Assembly: GCF_051622035.1 (NCBI RefSeq)
Contig: NC_135362.1
Location: 22,715,001-22,779,000, forward strand
Source: Arctopsyche grandis
Lineage: Eukaryota > Arthropoda > Insecta > Trichoptera > Hydropsychidae
Reading direction: 5' to 3'
Length of the DNA: 64,000 nucleotides
Both the position numbers and the translations under genes were made by a program. Shown piece by piece: positions 26,265-36,967 of this stretch (within the stretch, counting starts at the first letter, position 1; every line of letters begins with the position of its first letter). Below the pieces are notes generated by a model. The model did not search any database. It worked only from the letters and a program-made list of their open reading frames with translations, and had not been told where the DNA came from.

Positions 26265-26430
26265 CGCCTGGAGTCCACCACAGTGATTACTGGATTTTTT
26301 TGCTCAGTAAGACAAGTTTTAACACCCTTTAAGAAGACACTTATGTTTTTGGCACCTCCAATTTTTTCTGGAAGGGTGTTATAGAACGTCCCGTAGAAAA
26401 CACCTGCAGTTCTTGCTTTCCTAACCTACT
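26265..26430 (-). mobile_element. decayed LINE C-terminal fragment
   Basis: Minus-strand translation from 26425 reads VRKARTAGVFYGTFYNTLPE, then a Gly/Ala/Lys stretch and SVFLKGVKTCLTEQ. This aligns with the LINE fragment in the esterase gene (VRKNKTAGGVFHRGVLMYNA, LPECVRSAKNMDAFLRGAKR): TAG-VF, YN-LPE, F-L-G-K. It is therefore an older, independent relative of that LINE. Upstream it is too decayed to follow. Confidence 0.6.
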
Positions 26431-26996
26431 TATAATTTATTTATTTCTATTTCTATGATTATGCATATCTAAGTGCTTAATTTAAGTATATTTCTAATAT
26501 ACAACCATTTCTTAGATATTTTACATTTATCTTAGATACTCTTAAAATTATATAAGTACATATATACACGTACATATGGATGCTATTGTTCGTGTTGTAT
26601 TTTTGGTATGAAAAAATAAATGAAAAGTTATTTAATAACTGTTTAACAGGATATTGATTTAAAAATGATATATAAAATTATATTTAAACTAAAAAGTTTC
26701 TTAACGACTTTTATATGGGAAATTTTCATCTTTAAATGGACATTATGAATGTATGTATATTAATGATAGATTATATATACCATTTTGAGATAGAGTTGAC
26801 AAGATTGAGATATCAAAAATGACGTACATACAGAAAAGTAAAAACGAATTAATAGGAAGTAGTAAAAGGAGGCAGTTAAATGGGCAAGGAACAGTTTAAA
26901 TATTCTCACATTACAACTTAAAAGGTTTATTTACAAAATCGATTAGATAAATATACAGAAAATCTTAAAGCATTACTGTAAAAATATCGAGAGTAT

Positions 26997-27002
26997 TTTA
27001 TT
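26997..27002 (-). terminator. probable poly(A) signal of gene B
   Basis: A minus-strand AATAAA lies about 220 nt downstream of the gene B stop codon (27224-27222). An acceptor-like TTTTTCAG near 27070 could add a spliced 3' UTR exon before it. Confidence 0.4.
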
Positions 27003-27221
27003 GGCAATTATAATAGCCGATCGAACAGTCATCATTTTGACTCGCCTCATCATATACAGGAACGGCTGAAAAATATTTTTTAATAAAGCGATTACTTGTA
27101 AATACTAATTCAATCGAACTACCACAGTATAATATACATGCATTAGTCAATTAGTAAATTAGCTCACAAATACTACACTAAATAAAATTATCGCATTTAA
27201 AATATATATACCAGAGTTGAA

Positions 27222-30200
27222 TCAGTTCGATTTTGAACTCCCTCCAAACAATGACGATATTAAAGATAAGAAAAAGGATGCAGAATCAGATCCACCGCCA
27301 CCCTCTCCAGAACCACCTCCAGACTGAAAAATTCAACAAACAAGATATGTCAATATAAATATTCATAAATTTACACCACTTACTAATTACCCATCGCCTA
27401 CGACTAATTCCAATCTATATATGTACATACACAAGTAACAGGCCTATAGTAATATATACAGCTTTTAAAGCGCCCACAATTACAATTATAAATTTAAACT
27501 TATTCTAGTGTATTTACACATTCTATAAATCCATATTGAGACGATTTCCGTCATCATTTGACATTTGATTGCGAGAATGTTTGTAATTATTAGCATCGAG
27601 ATAATGACACTTGACTCAATGAGAGAAATCAATAGGCAGGTATCGACGATGGTAGATCTGAAATGACTCTTTGAAAATTTGCATAAAAACTTTCGTATTA
27701 CGTAAAAATAGCTTTTATATCATTACGAGGCTTACAAAATACTATATTAATGCTACTAAAAAAATCACACCTTCACTTAACAGAAAATTATTTTTATTTA
27801 AAACTAGCATTACCGCACTGCTTCCACCGACCACAGTTCCAGCCAAATTTCCAAGGAAAGCTCCATTATTCATCTGAAATTACAAATATGTTTCATAAAC
27901 AGCTGACTTCAAAATACAACAGATACTTTAACGATTATAAATATACCGCTCCTCCTCCTGTAAGTCCTTCTAAAGCAGTTACTATGTAGGTTCCAATAGA
28001 AGTTCCGATATTTTGAGATCCATCGCCCTAAAATCAAATCAAAATTTAATTCAATAAAACACAATAAATACTTAACATGAAAATTAAGATAAATATTCAC
28101 CCCTAAAATACCAGCTAGCAATCCAGCAACAGTTCCAATCAATGAGTTCAAATCGAACCCTTCACCCTAAAATATAAAAAAAGTAATCAATACACAATCT
28201 TTCAATCAATATACATATGTATATGTATGTATGTATTTTCGTACTAACTCCACTTAAATTAGCAACAATTGATCCAACGGTAGTCAAAAGTGTGCCTAAA
28301 TCTGACTGCCCTCCTTCCTAAAATTACCATATCTTGAAGATATATTATAGATATAATAGCTTAAATTATTAAATAGTGAAATTACCCCACTAAGTCCTGC
28401 AAGAAGTCCCAATATTCCTCCTCCCATTCCGTCGCCACCTCCAGGCGGTTCATCTTCATCAGAGTCTTCGGACGACTCTTCGATCTCTTGATTTTCTAAT
28501 TTAGTTTGGTTCATACGCTTCTGTAGTGTTTCTACAATCTATGCACGCATTGTTTAATCTCAAAATCTCAGTGCTCGTTTATACATAGTATGTGCACTAA
28601 AAAAGTATAACTCACCATAGAAACACATACATTAGTCACACGATATTAAAATGAAGACAAATAAAAAAAAAGTTAACGGAAACAACACGATGATGAAATA
28701 TTCTTCGGAATTGTATAAGCTTTTTCGAAGTAAGATTTCAATGAAAAAATGCTGAAAACTGTGCGTGCAAAAAAGATTCACATATATACCAAAACCATTT
28801 CAATACAGTGTTAATATTATAATTGCCTGTAAAATATTGTATTCACCTGTTCAACTTGTCGACGCACTCTTGAATACACTTCGGACACTTTCGAATCCTT
28901 CACCAATCACGTTTATACAAAAAAATTCATATAATGATATATAACAATATATACATAAACATATTACAAAAATATGTACAAATTAATAATATATTTTTAT
29001 ATAGTATACATCTATAATAAATAAATATTTACAAAAGTTGGAATGGGTTTAAATATACTTGTTCATGTCTCTTTGTGATTTATGTATAGTGAACACGATT
29101 AAAAATATTTTAATATTACTTTTTTAATATAATTATAAATATTGAAATTAATACATTTACATATAATCCTTTATTTAAATAAATAAGGCCAACTTGTCAA
29201 TGCGATACCTACTGAAAGTTACTTACCTTCAAATAAATCTACATGCACACGGGCGTTTTTAGTTGGATAGTTTTTTGAGTAATTTTTTGTATGAAATTGA
29301 ACTATTTATATGTAACAGGAAATGATCTAAATGAGATTGTAAACTTGCTCGATAAGTAAAAACCAAATTCGTGTGAAAAACGTTTATGAGTAAAATGTGT
29401 ATGTTTATTTTATTTTTTAAATTAAAAATGTCGTATTTTTTATGAGACTAATAAATACTGACCGAGCCACTGCTGGAACTTCCTAGAATTGATGTAACAA
29501 TGCCAGCCATTCCTCTGCCTGTTTTCTGAAATCAATCAATTAATATTTCTCAAAAATGATTTTCATGAATCATGTGCAAAAAAAATTATTTAAAATTACC
29601 TTTGGGGGATATATAGGTTCTCTGTCAATTTCATGACTAATTTCGTCGTATTCTGTAGGATCCATCTCAATTCGCACATTCTGTCGGCCGACCCGTTTTT
29701 TCTACAAATCAAAAGATGAAAACGATATTTAGAAAGTCAAATAGCACATCTACTAGTGTGTAATGACACAACTGTTGTAATTTTAATTTTCGAGAACGAA
29801 ACACTTGATGCAACGATCATTTAAATCAATATTTCGCACGGGTCAACAATTAATACGTTCGGATATGGTACGCACGCACATTTAAAGATTCGCATTTTCA
29901 TTTAATATTGCGTGTTTTATAACACGACGATTTACATTTTCAATGTTGCAAACAATCAAATTGTCCCATTAAAACTTTGACCTTTCGATCGACTGTAAAC
30001 AAAGCGGTCGTCATTTCATTATATAACACACGGGCTCTCAACTTTCTATGCAAAATTCAATATCAATAATGCTAGTGTTCTTGAAAAAAAAAACACATCC
30101 TTGGATTTGCGGAACGATTCATTGGCATCTAATTTGATTTTTAAATATTTTCTGATTGTCAAAACAAGCAAAAGAGACACTTTTGAGAATTCATGAGATC

Positions 30201-32340
30201 AGATTTAACAAACAACCGGTTGCCTAGATGCAAATATTATACAAATACAGTAATAAACAAAACGAAATTAACTCTCGATTATCCGGGTGCGGATTATCCG
30301 TACTTAAAAAATATTATCATTTTTTTAAATTAATTTAATTTTTTTCTTATATGATTTTGAGACGCACAAGAAAAAAAACATTTTAAAACAAAATATGAAC
30401 AATTCAAAACACAACTTTTATTTTATATATTGTTTTATGTACACAATATTATTATACTCAAATAATAAAATAATTTAAGCTAAATAATTTAAGTAAAAAT
30501 CTTTTGTTTTTTTAGCTTTCTTACTAACGAAAAAAATCTAATTTCAAATTTACATATACAATACAAATTTCTCTATATGCCAGCGGTTTCCAAACTGGGA
30601 GGCGCGCCTCCCTGGGGAGGCGCGGACTATTGCCAGGGGAGGCGCCAAAACTTTTTAATAAAAAAATAATTTTCATACCATAATATCTACAAATAAATAA
30701 AACTTCATATCGTAGCTTAACAATAAAAATTAAATGCATGAATGTTTATTTTTCTCTCATTTTTATATACACATTTAATTAGCAACCTTTCTCGAAGAAA
30801 ACCAACATGAAGAGGCACATTTGTGGTCGAACGATAATTTTATTGTTAAATTTGCCAATTTGGTTAAAATTTTTGGAAAATTGAGCGTTTTAAATAAATC
30901 AATGCGGGGATCACAAATACATCCACCTTTTTCAAAAAGACAAAGTAAAAGCTTTCATTAAAAAGTTGAAGTTATGGAAATCAAATTTACAAAAGAATGA
31001 GTTGGATATGTTTTCACTTTCCAAAGATTTCTGGGCCACAGCCAATATTGAAGCAAGTAAAAATGTTTTTATTGACCACTTAGATGGTTTAGTGCTGCAT
31101 TTTTCCAATTATTTCAAAGACCTCCATTCTATTTTACTATGTACAATGAAGAAAGACGAATTCGAGACAACCATCGAAAAAAACAAAGCGATAGCTCACT
31201 AAAACGAAATTTTCAAAATGAAACCATAATTAAATTTTGGATGAATCTTAGTGGAGAGTATGAATCTTTATATTGCAAAGCAATGCAAATGCCTCTACCG
31301 TTTGTAACGTCTTATTTATGCGAAACGGGCATTTCGGCACTAGCTGCAATGAAAACCAAATCTTGTGTCAAATATCGAGCCAGGTTAATAGTTGAAAAGG
31401 AATTACGAGTGGCACTCTCCATATTGCCCCCAAGATTTGATAAACTTTGTGCCAATAAACAAAAACATCCTTCGCATTAAATTTTGATTTGTTAGATGTA
31501 GTTTAATTAGTAATTTAATATAAAAATAAATATACGTGTTCGTATAAATTTATATTATAGCAAAACCTTTTTATTATTCTGTCTATTGTAGTGTTCATTA
31601 TTTTTAAATAAAAGTTTATTATTTAAAACGTGTCTATATTATTATATCTATTCAAAAATAAAATTAAGGGAGGCGCGGAAAAAAAAATTTTTTTTAGGGA
31701 GGCGTAGTAGCATAAAGTTTGGAAACCGCTGCTATATGCCGTAAAATAAATTATAAAATTAAAATCAATAAAAATGATATTGCCTAAAGACGTATTTTTA
31801 TACCGTTAGCAAGAGGGTGATTTTCAAATCTGTTAGCCTGAATATATTTTCTCTATGCACCTTTTTAATATCACCAAGAACGAAAATCTGTCTGGCACGA
31901 TCTCTGTTACATGGACAGTCGAGACATGGACGCTTAAAATGATATTTATTTACATATTATACTTCATCTTATATTTTATTTTATTAAAAAATGTGTTTCG
32001 ATTTGAAGGCGGTTAAAAAACCCGCGATTTAATATGTACAAAATAATTGTTATTGTAATGAAAACAAAAACAGTATGTTGCATGTCAGTGTACTTTTTCA
32101 AGGCGTCGTAAAAATGGGTCTCCGTTGTTTGGATTAAATTAACCGTAATATTTTAATTGATCTATTATATAATATTAAGTAGGTTACACTTACATCGATT
32201 TTATTTTCAGTTTTTGCTGCTTCCAAAGCGTTGGACTCATCCTTTAACTCTTGGCCGACATTTTGAAGTGGCTTTGCGCAAATTTCGTTAAAAATTATCA
32301 GCAATATCGTAAGATTTATCAAGCTCATTAATTTCTTCAT
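27222..32340 (-). CDS. gene B: secreted glycine-rich modular repeat protein, 10 phase-0 coding exons (297 aa)
   Basis: Coding exons (minus): 32340-32194, 29701-29600, 29525-29463, 28897-28847, 28538-28386, 28317-28249, 28166-28101, 28027-27947, 27873-27814, 27323-27222. Every exon is a whole number of codons (49, 34, 21, 17, 51, 23, 22, 27, 20, 33 plus stop) and every intron is GT-AG. Residues 1-22 are a signal peptide (MKKLMSLINLTILLIIFNEI start). Next come a charged region, RVRRQVEQ at 114-121, a helical QKRMNQTKLENQ stretch and an acidic block (ESSEDSDEDE, about 142-151). Six glycine-hydrophobic modules follow, roughly one per exon (GGGILGLLAGLSG; GTLLTTVGSIVANLSG; GTVAGLLAGILG; GTYIVTALEGLTGGG; GNLAGTVVGG; FFLSLISSLFGG). 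The start is the first ATG after an acceptor at 32364-32363. Exon 4 has a poor polypyrimidine tract, the least certain junction. The family is not recognised. A hAT element sits in the first coding intron. Confidence 0.85.
29227..29238 (-). other. possible 12-nt microexon of gene B
   Basis: On the minus strand GCATGTAG|ATTTATTTGAAG|GTAAGTAAC places 4 codons (IYLK) between an acceptor and a near-perfect donor, in phase 0, between coding exons 3 and 4. The acceptor tract is weak. It may instead be a chance donor. Confidence 0.2.
30581..31731 (+). mobile_element. hAT transposon copy with partial, frame-shifted transposase
   Basis: Terminal inverted repeats CAGCGGTTTCCAAACT at both ends are bounded by a perfect 8-bp target-site duplication CTATATGC (30573-30580 and 31732-31739), diagnostic of hAT. 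A GGGAGGCGCG subterminal motif is present. The 1151-bp body encodes only the C-terminal half of a transposase, across at least two frame changes (about 30780-30960, 30966-31202, 31139-31480). It includes the hAT dimerisation region (FWMNLSGEYESLYCKAMQMP, SYLCETGISALAAMKTK, ending LCANKQKHPSH), as in ZBED5/FAM200-like relatives. It is internally deleted and non-autonomous. It lies in the first coding intron of gene B, in the opposite orientation. Confidence 0.93.
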
Positions 32341-33141
32341 ATTTTCTTCAGTACAGGCTCTGCTAAATAAAGCATTGAGAGTTTCTTAATATCGAAAAAA
32401 CATTTATCATATGGATGTTAATTGATTATTACTATATTTCGCCATTGCGTAATTTATTCGAACTTTTTATAACATTAGTTAGTAAAGACATTTACTAATG
32501 TAATATAATTTATTTAAATAAAAAAGTTGCTTGTGCAATTTAGAAATAAAAATATTTTTTTTTGTCTGAAATTATAGAAATACTTTTAATTTTAATCTTA
32601 TATATAAAACAAAGACCGTTCCTTGTGTGTGTAATTTGTTTCTCATTGGCTATCGTTAAACATTCAAATAAATTCGATTCAAATAAATTTAACAAAAAAA
32701 ATAAATGAATGTTTACTATTAGATTAGGCATAAGAGATCGGAAAAATGTGATTTTATTAATACATATTACAAATACCGGGCATAGCCGGTTGGAATCACT
32801 GGTATACAATAGTTTATTTGCTTAAGAAACTATTTTTATATTTTATTATATCAGAACAGTTGTAGTCTTGTTAGGCATGACTAAGATTACGATATATTAT
32901 ATATGGAAGGTACAAAAATACAGTTACGTATGATTTTGAAAATTATATTAGGTATATGAGAAACACTTTCACTATTGGTAAAATGCAATTACTTGAACAG
33001 TCCACTCGATTTGATCTATATGTTTACGTTTGATATGAAATTAAAGGTTGCACAATTTCGATAAAAGCCTTCGTTTCTAGTAAATGTCTACACGTACATA
33101 TAATAAGTATTTCTATAATGGTATTACGTATGTGATCTTAC

Positions 33142-33220
33142 CTTAGCAAAGTTATTAATGTTTTGATTGCAGTTTGAATGCAATTTTGAAACAATGCGAA
33201 GCGGGATCGAACGAATGACT
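33142..33220 (-). other. non-coding first exon of gene B
   Basis: The start site is inferred from an initiator TCAGTC (33222-33217, A at 33220 as +1). The exon ends at a strong donor CTAAG|GTAAGATC (donor GT at 33141-33140). The receiving acceptor is TTTATTTAG at 32364-32363, giving a short spliced 5' UTR before the ATG at 32340. Confidence 0.6.
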
Positions 33221-33252
33221 GACCGAATGACGATTCGTTGTATCCCTTTATA
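33217..33252 (-). promoter_or_regulatory. core promoter of gene B (TATA plus initiator)
   Basis: TATAAAG occupies 33252-33246, that is -32 to -26 relative to the initiator A at 33220 (TCAGTC, the arthropod consensus). A second TATATAAAA lies just upstream (33262-33254). The spacing is textbook and the following exon ends in a good donor. Confidence 0.65.
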
Positions 33253-33299
33253 GTTTTATATAAATAGCGTGGCAGGCCGACGAAGGTTGTGAAGAAACT

Positions 33300-36200
33300 T
33301 CCTGGGACGACCCTCAATAAAGTGCAATTAAATTTGTATTATTTACCAGTAATGATGCATCTTTGATAACAACACTGAGGAAACTCATTTTTCCGCTAGA
33401 TTAAGCTACGTTTTACGTCGTTTTTTATATTTTTTATACGCACACGAGTCCGCAAATTAAGTCGAATAATTATTATAAAATTACCAATGTGATTTTGGTA
33501 TTGTTATACTAATAATTTATACTAATAAATTAAATTGACTTATAGAAAATAGATATGTATTGAATTATATCACTTGTAATACGATTTATTTTAAATATAC
33601 TGACCTTTTTACTTATACAAGAGTCTCTGAATTTGGATAAATTATCTGAAATTACATTGTAAACTTCAAATTAATGTCTTGGGAGCAATGAAAGCCTATC
33701 ATGTACCTACTTATAATACAAATTGTGATTATACTGTTTATGCAAATTAATTCAATCAACTATTATGAATTTAAGAGGCCTTTAGAACTGTAGAATTCAA
33801 TAAAAAAATCTCACTTCAAATAAACAAAGTAACACAAAATATCTATTGCAATATATTGTAAAAAAATGTATGTATTTTGGGGTAGTTTAGAAAATTTTTC
33901 CGAAAAAGAATAGTCTTCAGTTTTCAATATTTTTAAATTATCTATGGAGTGAATTGTCAACGTCATTTCTAAATTAATCAATTTCATTGACTTCTAACGA
34001 CTCTTTGACTAAATTAATAATTTTCATTGACTTCTAACGGTCATAAATCGTGATTGGAAAATAGCGCGAATTCCAATAAAATAAAATAATTTAATCTAGT
34101 ATTAAAAATAGTTTATACAATTTTAATATTGTGAGAGCCATTTTTGTATGTACATATGTGTATACATATGTGTATAGTATTGTATAATTATTTTTTTTAA
34201 ATATTTTTTGAATATATGTATGTATAGTAGGTATATTTATGTACAAATTTATATAAAGGAAAAAAATTATATATTTAATAAATAATCAAAAAATACAAGC
34301 ATCGTGGTACACTACAATTTTATTTTTTCACGGATGAAAATGAGTAAAAAATGTGTCTCAAAGTTCATGATCTTTTTTAGTACATGTTCCAAAAAGAACA
34401 AATAATATATGTATGTGTGTACTCGTACGCTTGTATAAAATATCGTGTTGTTCACACCATATTTTTAATTAAAATAATGGTCAAAGTGTCAGTGCACTGC
34501 AAATAGTAGATTTTCAAGGCTGCAATGGGCTAATTTGTATAGAAATCTTAACGATACTTGAATTAGACATAATACATCGCTCATTACGCAATTATATAAT
34601 ACGTTGACATAGCGAAAAGGATTCAAATGTATACGCGTGTAATTGCGCTAATTGTGATATAATTTTGATAAAATTAACAAAGATATAATACAAAAACACA
34701 AAAGAGTGGATTTTCTTTTTTTACGTCAAAAGGAAACTGTCAGGAAGGCTACTCAGTATCCACATCGTGTTTTCCAAACATCACCAATATAATAGTAGAG
34801 CACTGTGTCCGCAGGATGTTGCGTTGTTTGCCTACTAATCAATTTACATTTCAACATCGATAAACATAAATTACCTTTTCCGAATTCCCAAGACTCAAAG
34901 TCATGCGTTTTTATTGTGTGGTCAATTATCTAACTCTCTAAATATCAATGTGATTTCAAATTACACGTGGAATTATGTTAAACTTTAAAAACAGCTCCAA
35001 ATTACGAAGGTCATATCAGTATGGTTTGGTTTAAATAAATACATTATGTAAAAATAGTTCACTAAAGTTATTAAAAATCTTAATATTTTAAATATTTCTT
35101 TGTTTAATTGATTGGGAAAATTTCATTTTTTTGTTATTACAATTCAAACCTTACATAATGAACGAGCATGATTAATAATGCATTTTTTTTTAAGTAGAAA
35201 ATTGCGTCAAGCCTTCGAACTTATACGAATATCAGCAGCTCGATTGAACTCTTGAAATTTAAATTTAACGTGAGTAGTACTACAAGTTGTAAGTGTCAAT
35301 ATACTTAAAAAAACATTCCAGTTTTAATAAAAAGAATAAAAGAAAAAATATTAAAAGTTCCAATCCACCTGTTGATAAATGAATGTTACTACTTTGTTCG
35401 ACGTACTTACAATAGGTAGCGCTGCAACTGGACATGCACTTAAAATAATTTTCCAGAGACATTCGTCCAGTTTTTCAATTCGAACTTATCACACAAAGAT
35501 CTGTCTACTTGTTAAATCTACTTCAAGGTGATTTACTTTTAGAAAATCGGTCGGTTTTAAAAGTTTTATCGAACGTGACAAATCCTAATCGTGACGTACT
35601 ATCGTGAAATGCTACGATCCATTAAAGAAAATTGTAGTTAAATTATAAAACAAAAGATCATCATTCAAATCAGTATGATGGAATTGATCCTAACACCCAC
35701 ACACTGGTCTAATTAAGGTGACCAGTTTTCCATTGATACTTTCACAATCTTTATCTATCCGTAGGCTGGTGTCCTTGTACAATAACCACTGAACTTTAAT
35801 TTCATGATTACTTTTTGCTCTACATATTTTATACATTTGTTTTTTTTGTATTAAATGAGTCACAGTACCGGCTACACATTGCTATACCTGTATCGAATTA
35901 TAACTATTATTAATAACAGTGCAGAACATACATAAATTTAATCATGTATTTCAACGATCAAGTGAACATGAGAATTGGGTATTGTATAGTAAAAATAACA
36001 ATTTTTTTATTTAAACTTTGTATTTTTATGAAGCGTTATAAAAAGCATGTAATTGTCTGAAAAAAATATAAATTTAATTCGTCGATAGTAAAAAAATATT
36101 ACACAATTTGATCGAAGGTTTTTTTTTAGAATCAAAATGTTTCAAAATATAAAATATTTTTTCAGTACGCCTACTAAGAGTATACATATGTATTTGATAT

Positions 36201-36915
36201 ATTATAATTAAAATTAAGCGGTACGTGGAACAATTGACATTTACTGGGTCGCAAAAATGTATTTCGATTCGAAGGTCGGTCTACTTTTTTTCCTCTCTCA
36301 ACAGTTCTAATCAATCGTTATCACAATATCTCTTTGTCGTAATAGATTATTCATAATGGGCACAAAAAAGTCCCGCCTTTCAAAATGTCAGTGACGCTTT
36401 ATTTTCAGCCGAATGTTATATTATACAATGTAAAATAACATTGGTATGTATCAAAGATACAATGAGTGAAAATTTCAATTTTGCAAAAAAAGTGTATCTA
36501 TTTGATTGAAACGCTCTTGTGACATTTAACGTGTGATTTCTCTTTTTCGACGCATAAAAATATCATAATGTAGCAATAATATTAAAAAAAACCTAAAACT
36601 TCTTATATAAAATCATTTGTCAAATTCATGACAATTGACTTTTTAAATTTGCCTCAAATATTTATTTCTCTAACGATCACATTTGATCCCATTACGCGGA
36701 AGCTGATGATAACAATAGGTCGTTAACACCGACTGTTTAGATGCTGTGGATTGAGCTTTTCCGGTATCGATTAGTTTACAAATGAAAGTTACATCCTGCA
36801 CTACTTTGACTTTAATTTATTATATTATTTTTCACGTTCAATCTATTCAATTAATCAGACTTTCTAAAGTGATGCTCTTGACTGTACATAAATATATGGA
36901 TAAGGATAGCGATAA
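33300..36915. other. intergenic stretch between gene B and the esterase
   Basis: AT-rich with no supported gene or intact mobile element. A near-duplicate of TTTCATTGACTTCTAACG occurs at about 33984 and 34023. Microsatellite-like TATG/TGTA patches lie at 34140-34240. Confidence 0.45.
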
Positions 36916-36923
36916 GATAACAT

Positions 36924-36955
36924 AAGATAAAAATTTTATATTGCGACTCAGTTCT
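36924..36955 (+). promoter_or_regulatory. possible core promoter of the esterase
   Basis: An initiator-like TCAGTT (A at 36950) is preceded by AAGATAAAAA at about -25. This would give a 5' UTR of only about 18 nt before the ATG at 36968, so the true start may be further upstream. Confidence 0.3.
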
Positions 36956-36967
36956 TCATTGGTAAGC

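Noticed and set aside
27004-27069. Additional coding exon of gene B after TTTTTCAG
   Set aside because: The reading frame already ends at TGA (27224-27222); at most this is an untranslated 3' exon.
30266-30302. pogo/Tigger-like terminal repeat (ACTCTCGATTATCCGG)
   Set aside because: No matching inverted end was found nearby, so an element cannot be delimited.
30966-31480. Two overlapping plus-strand ORFs as host genes
   Set aside because: They are frame-shifted pieces of a hAT transposase inside an element with exact terminal repeats and target duplication.
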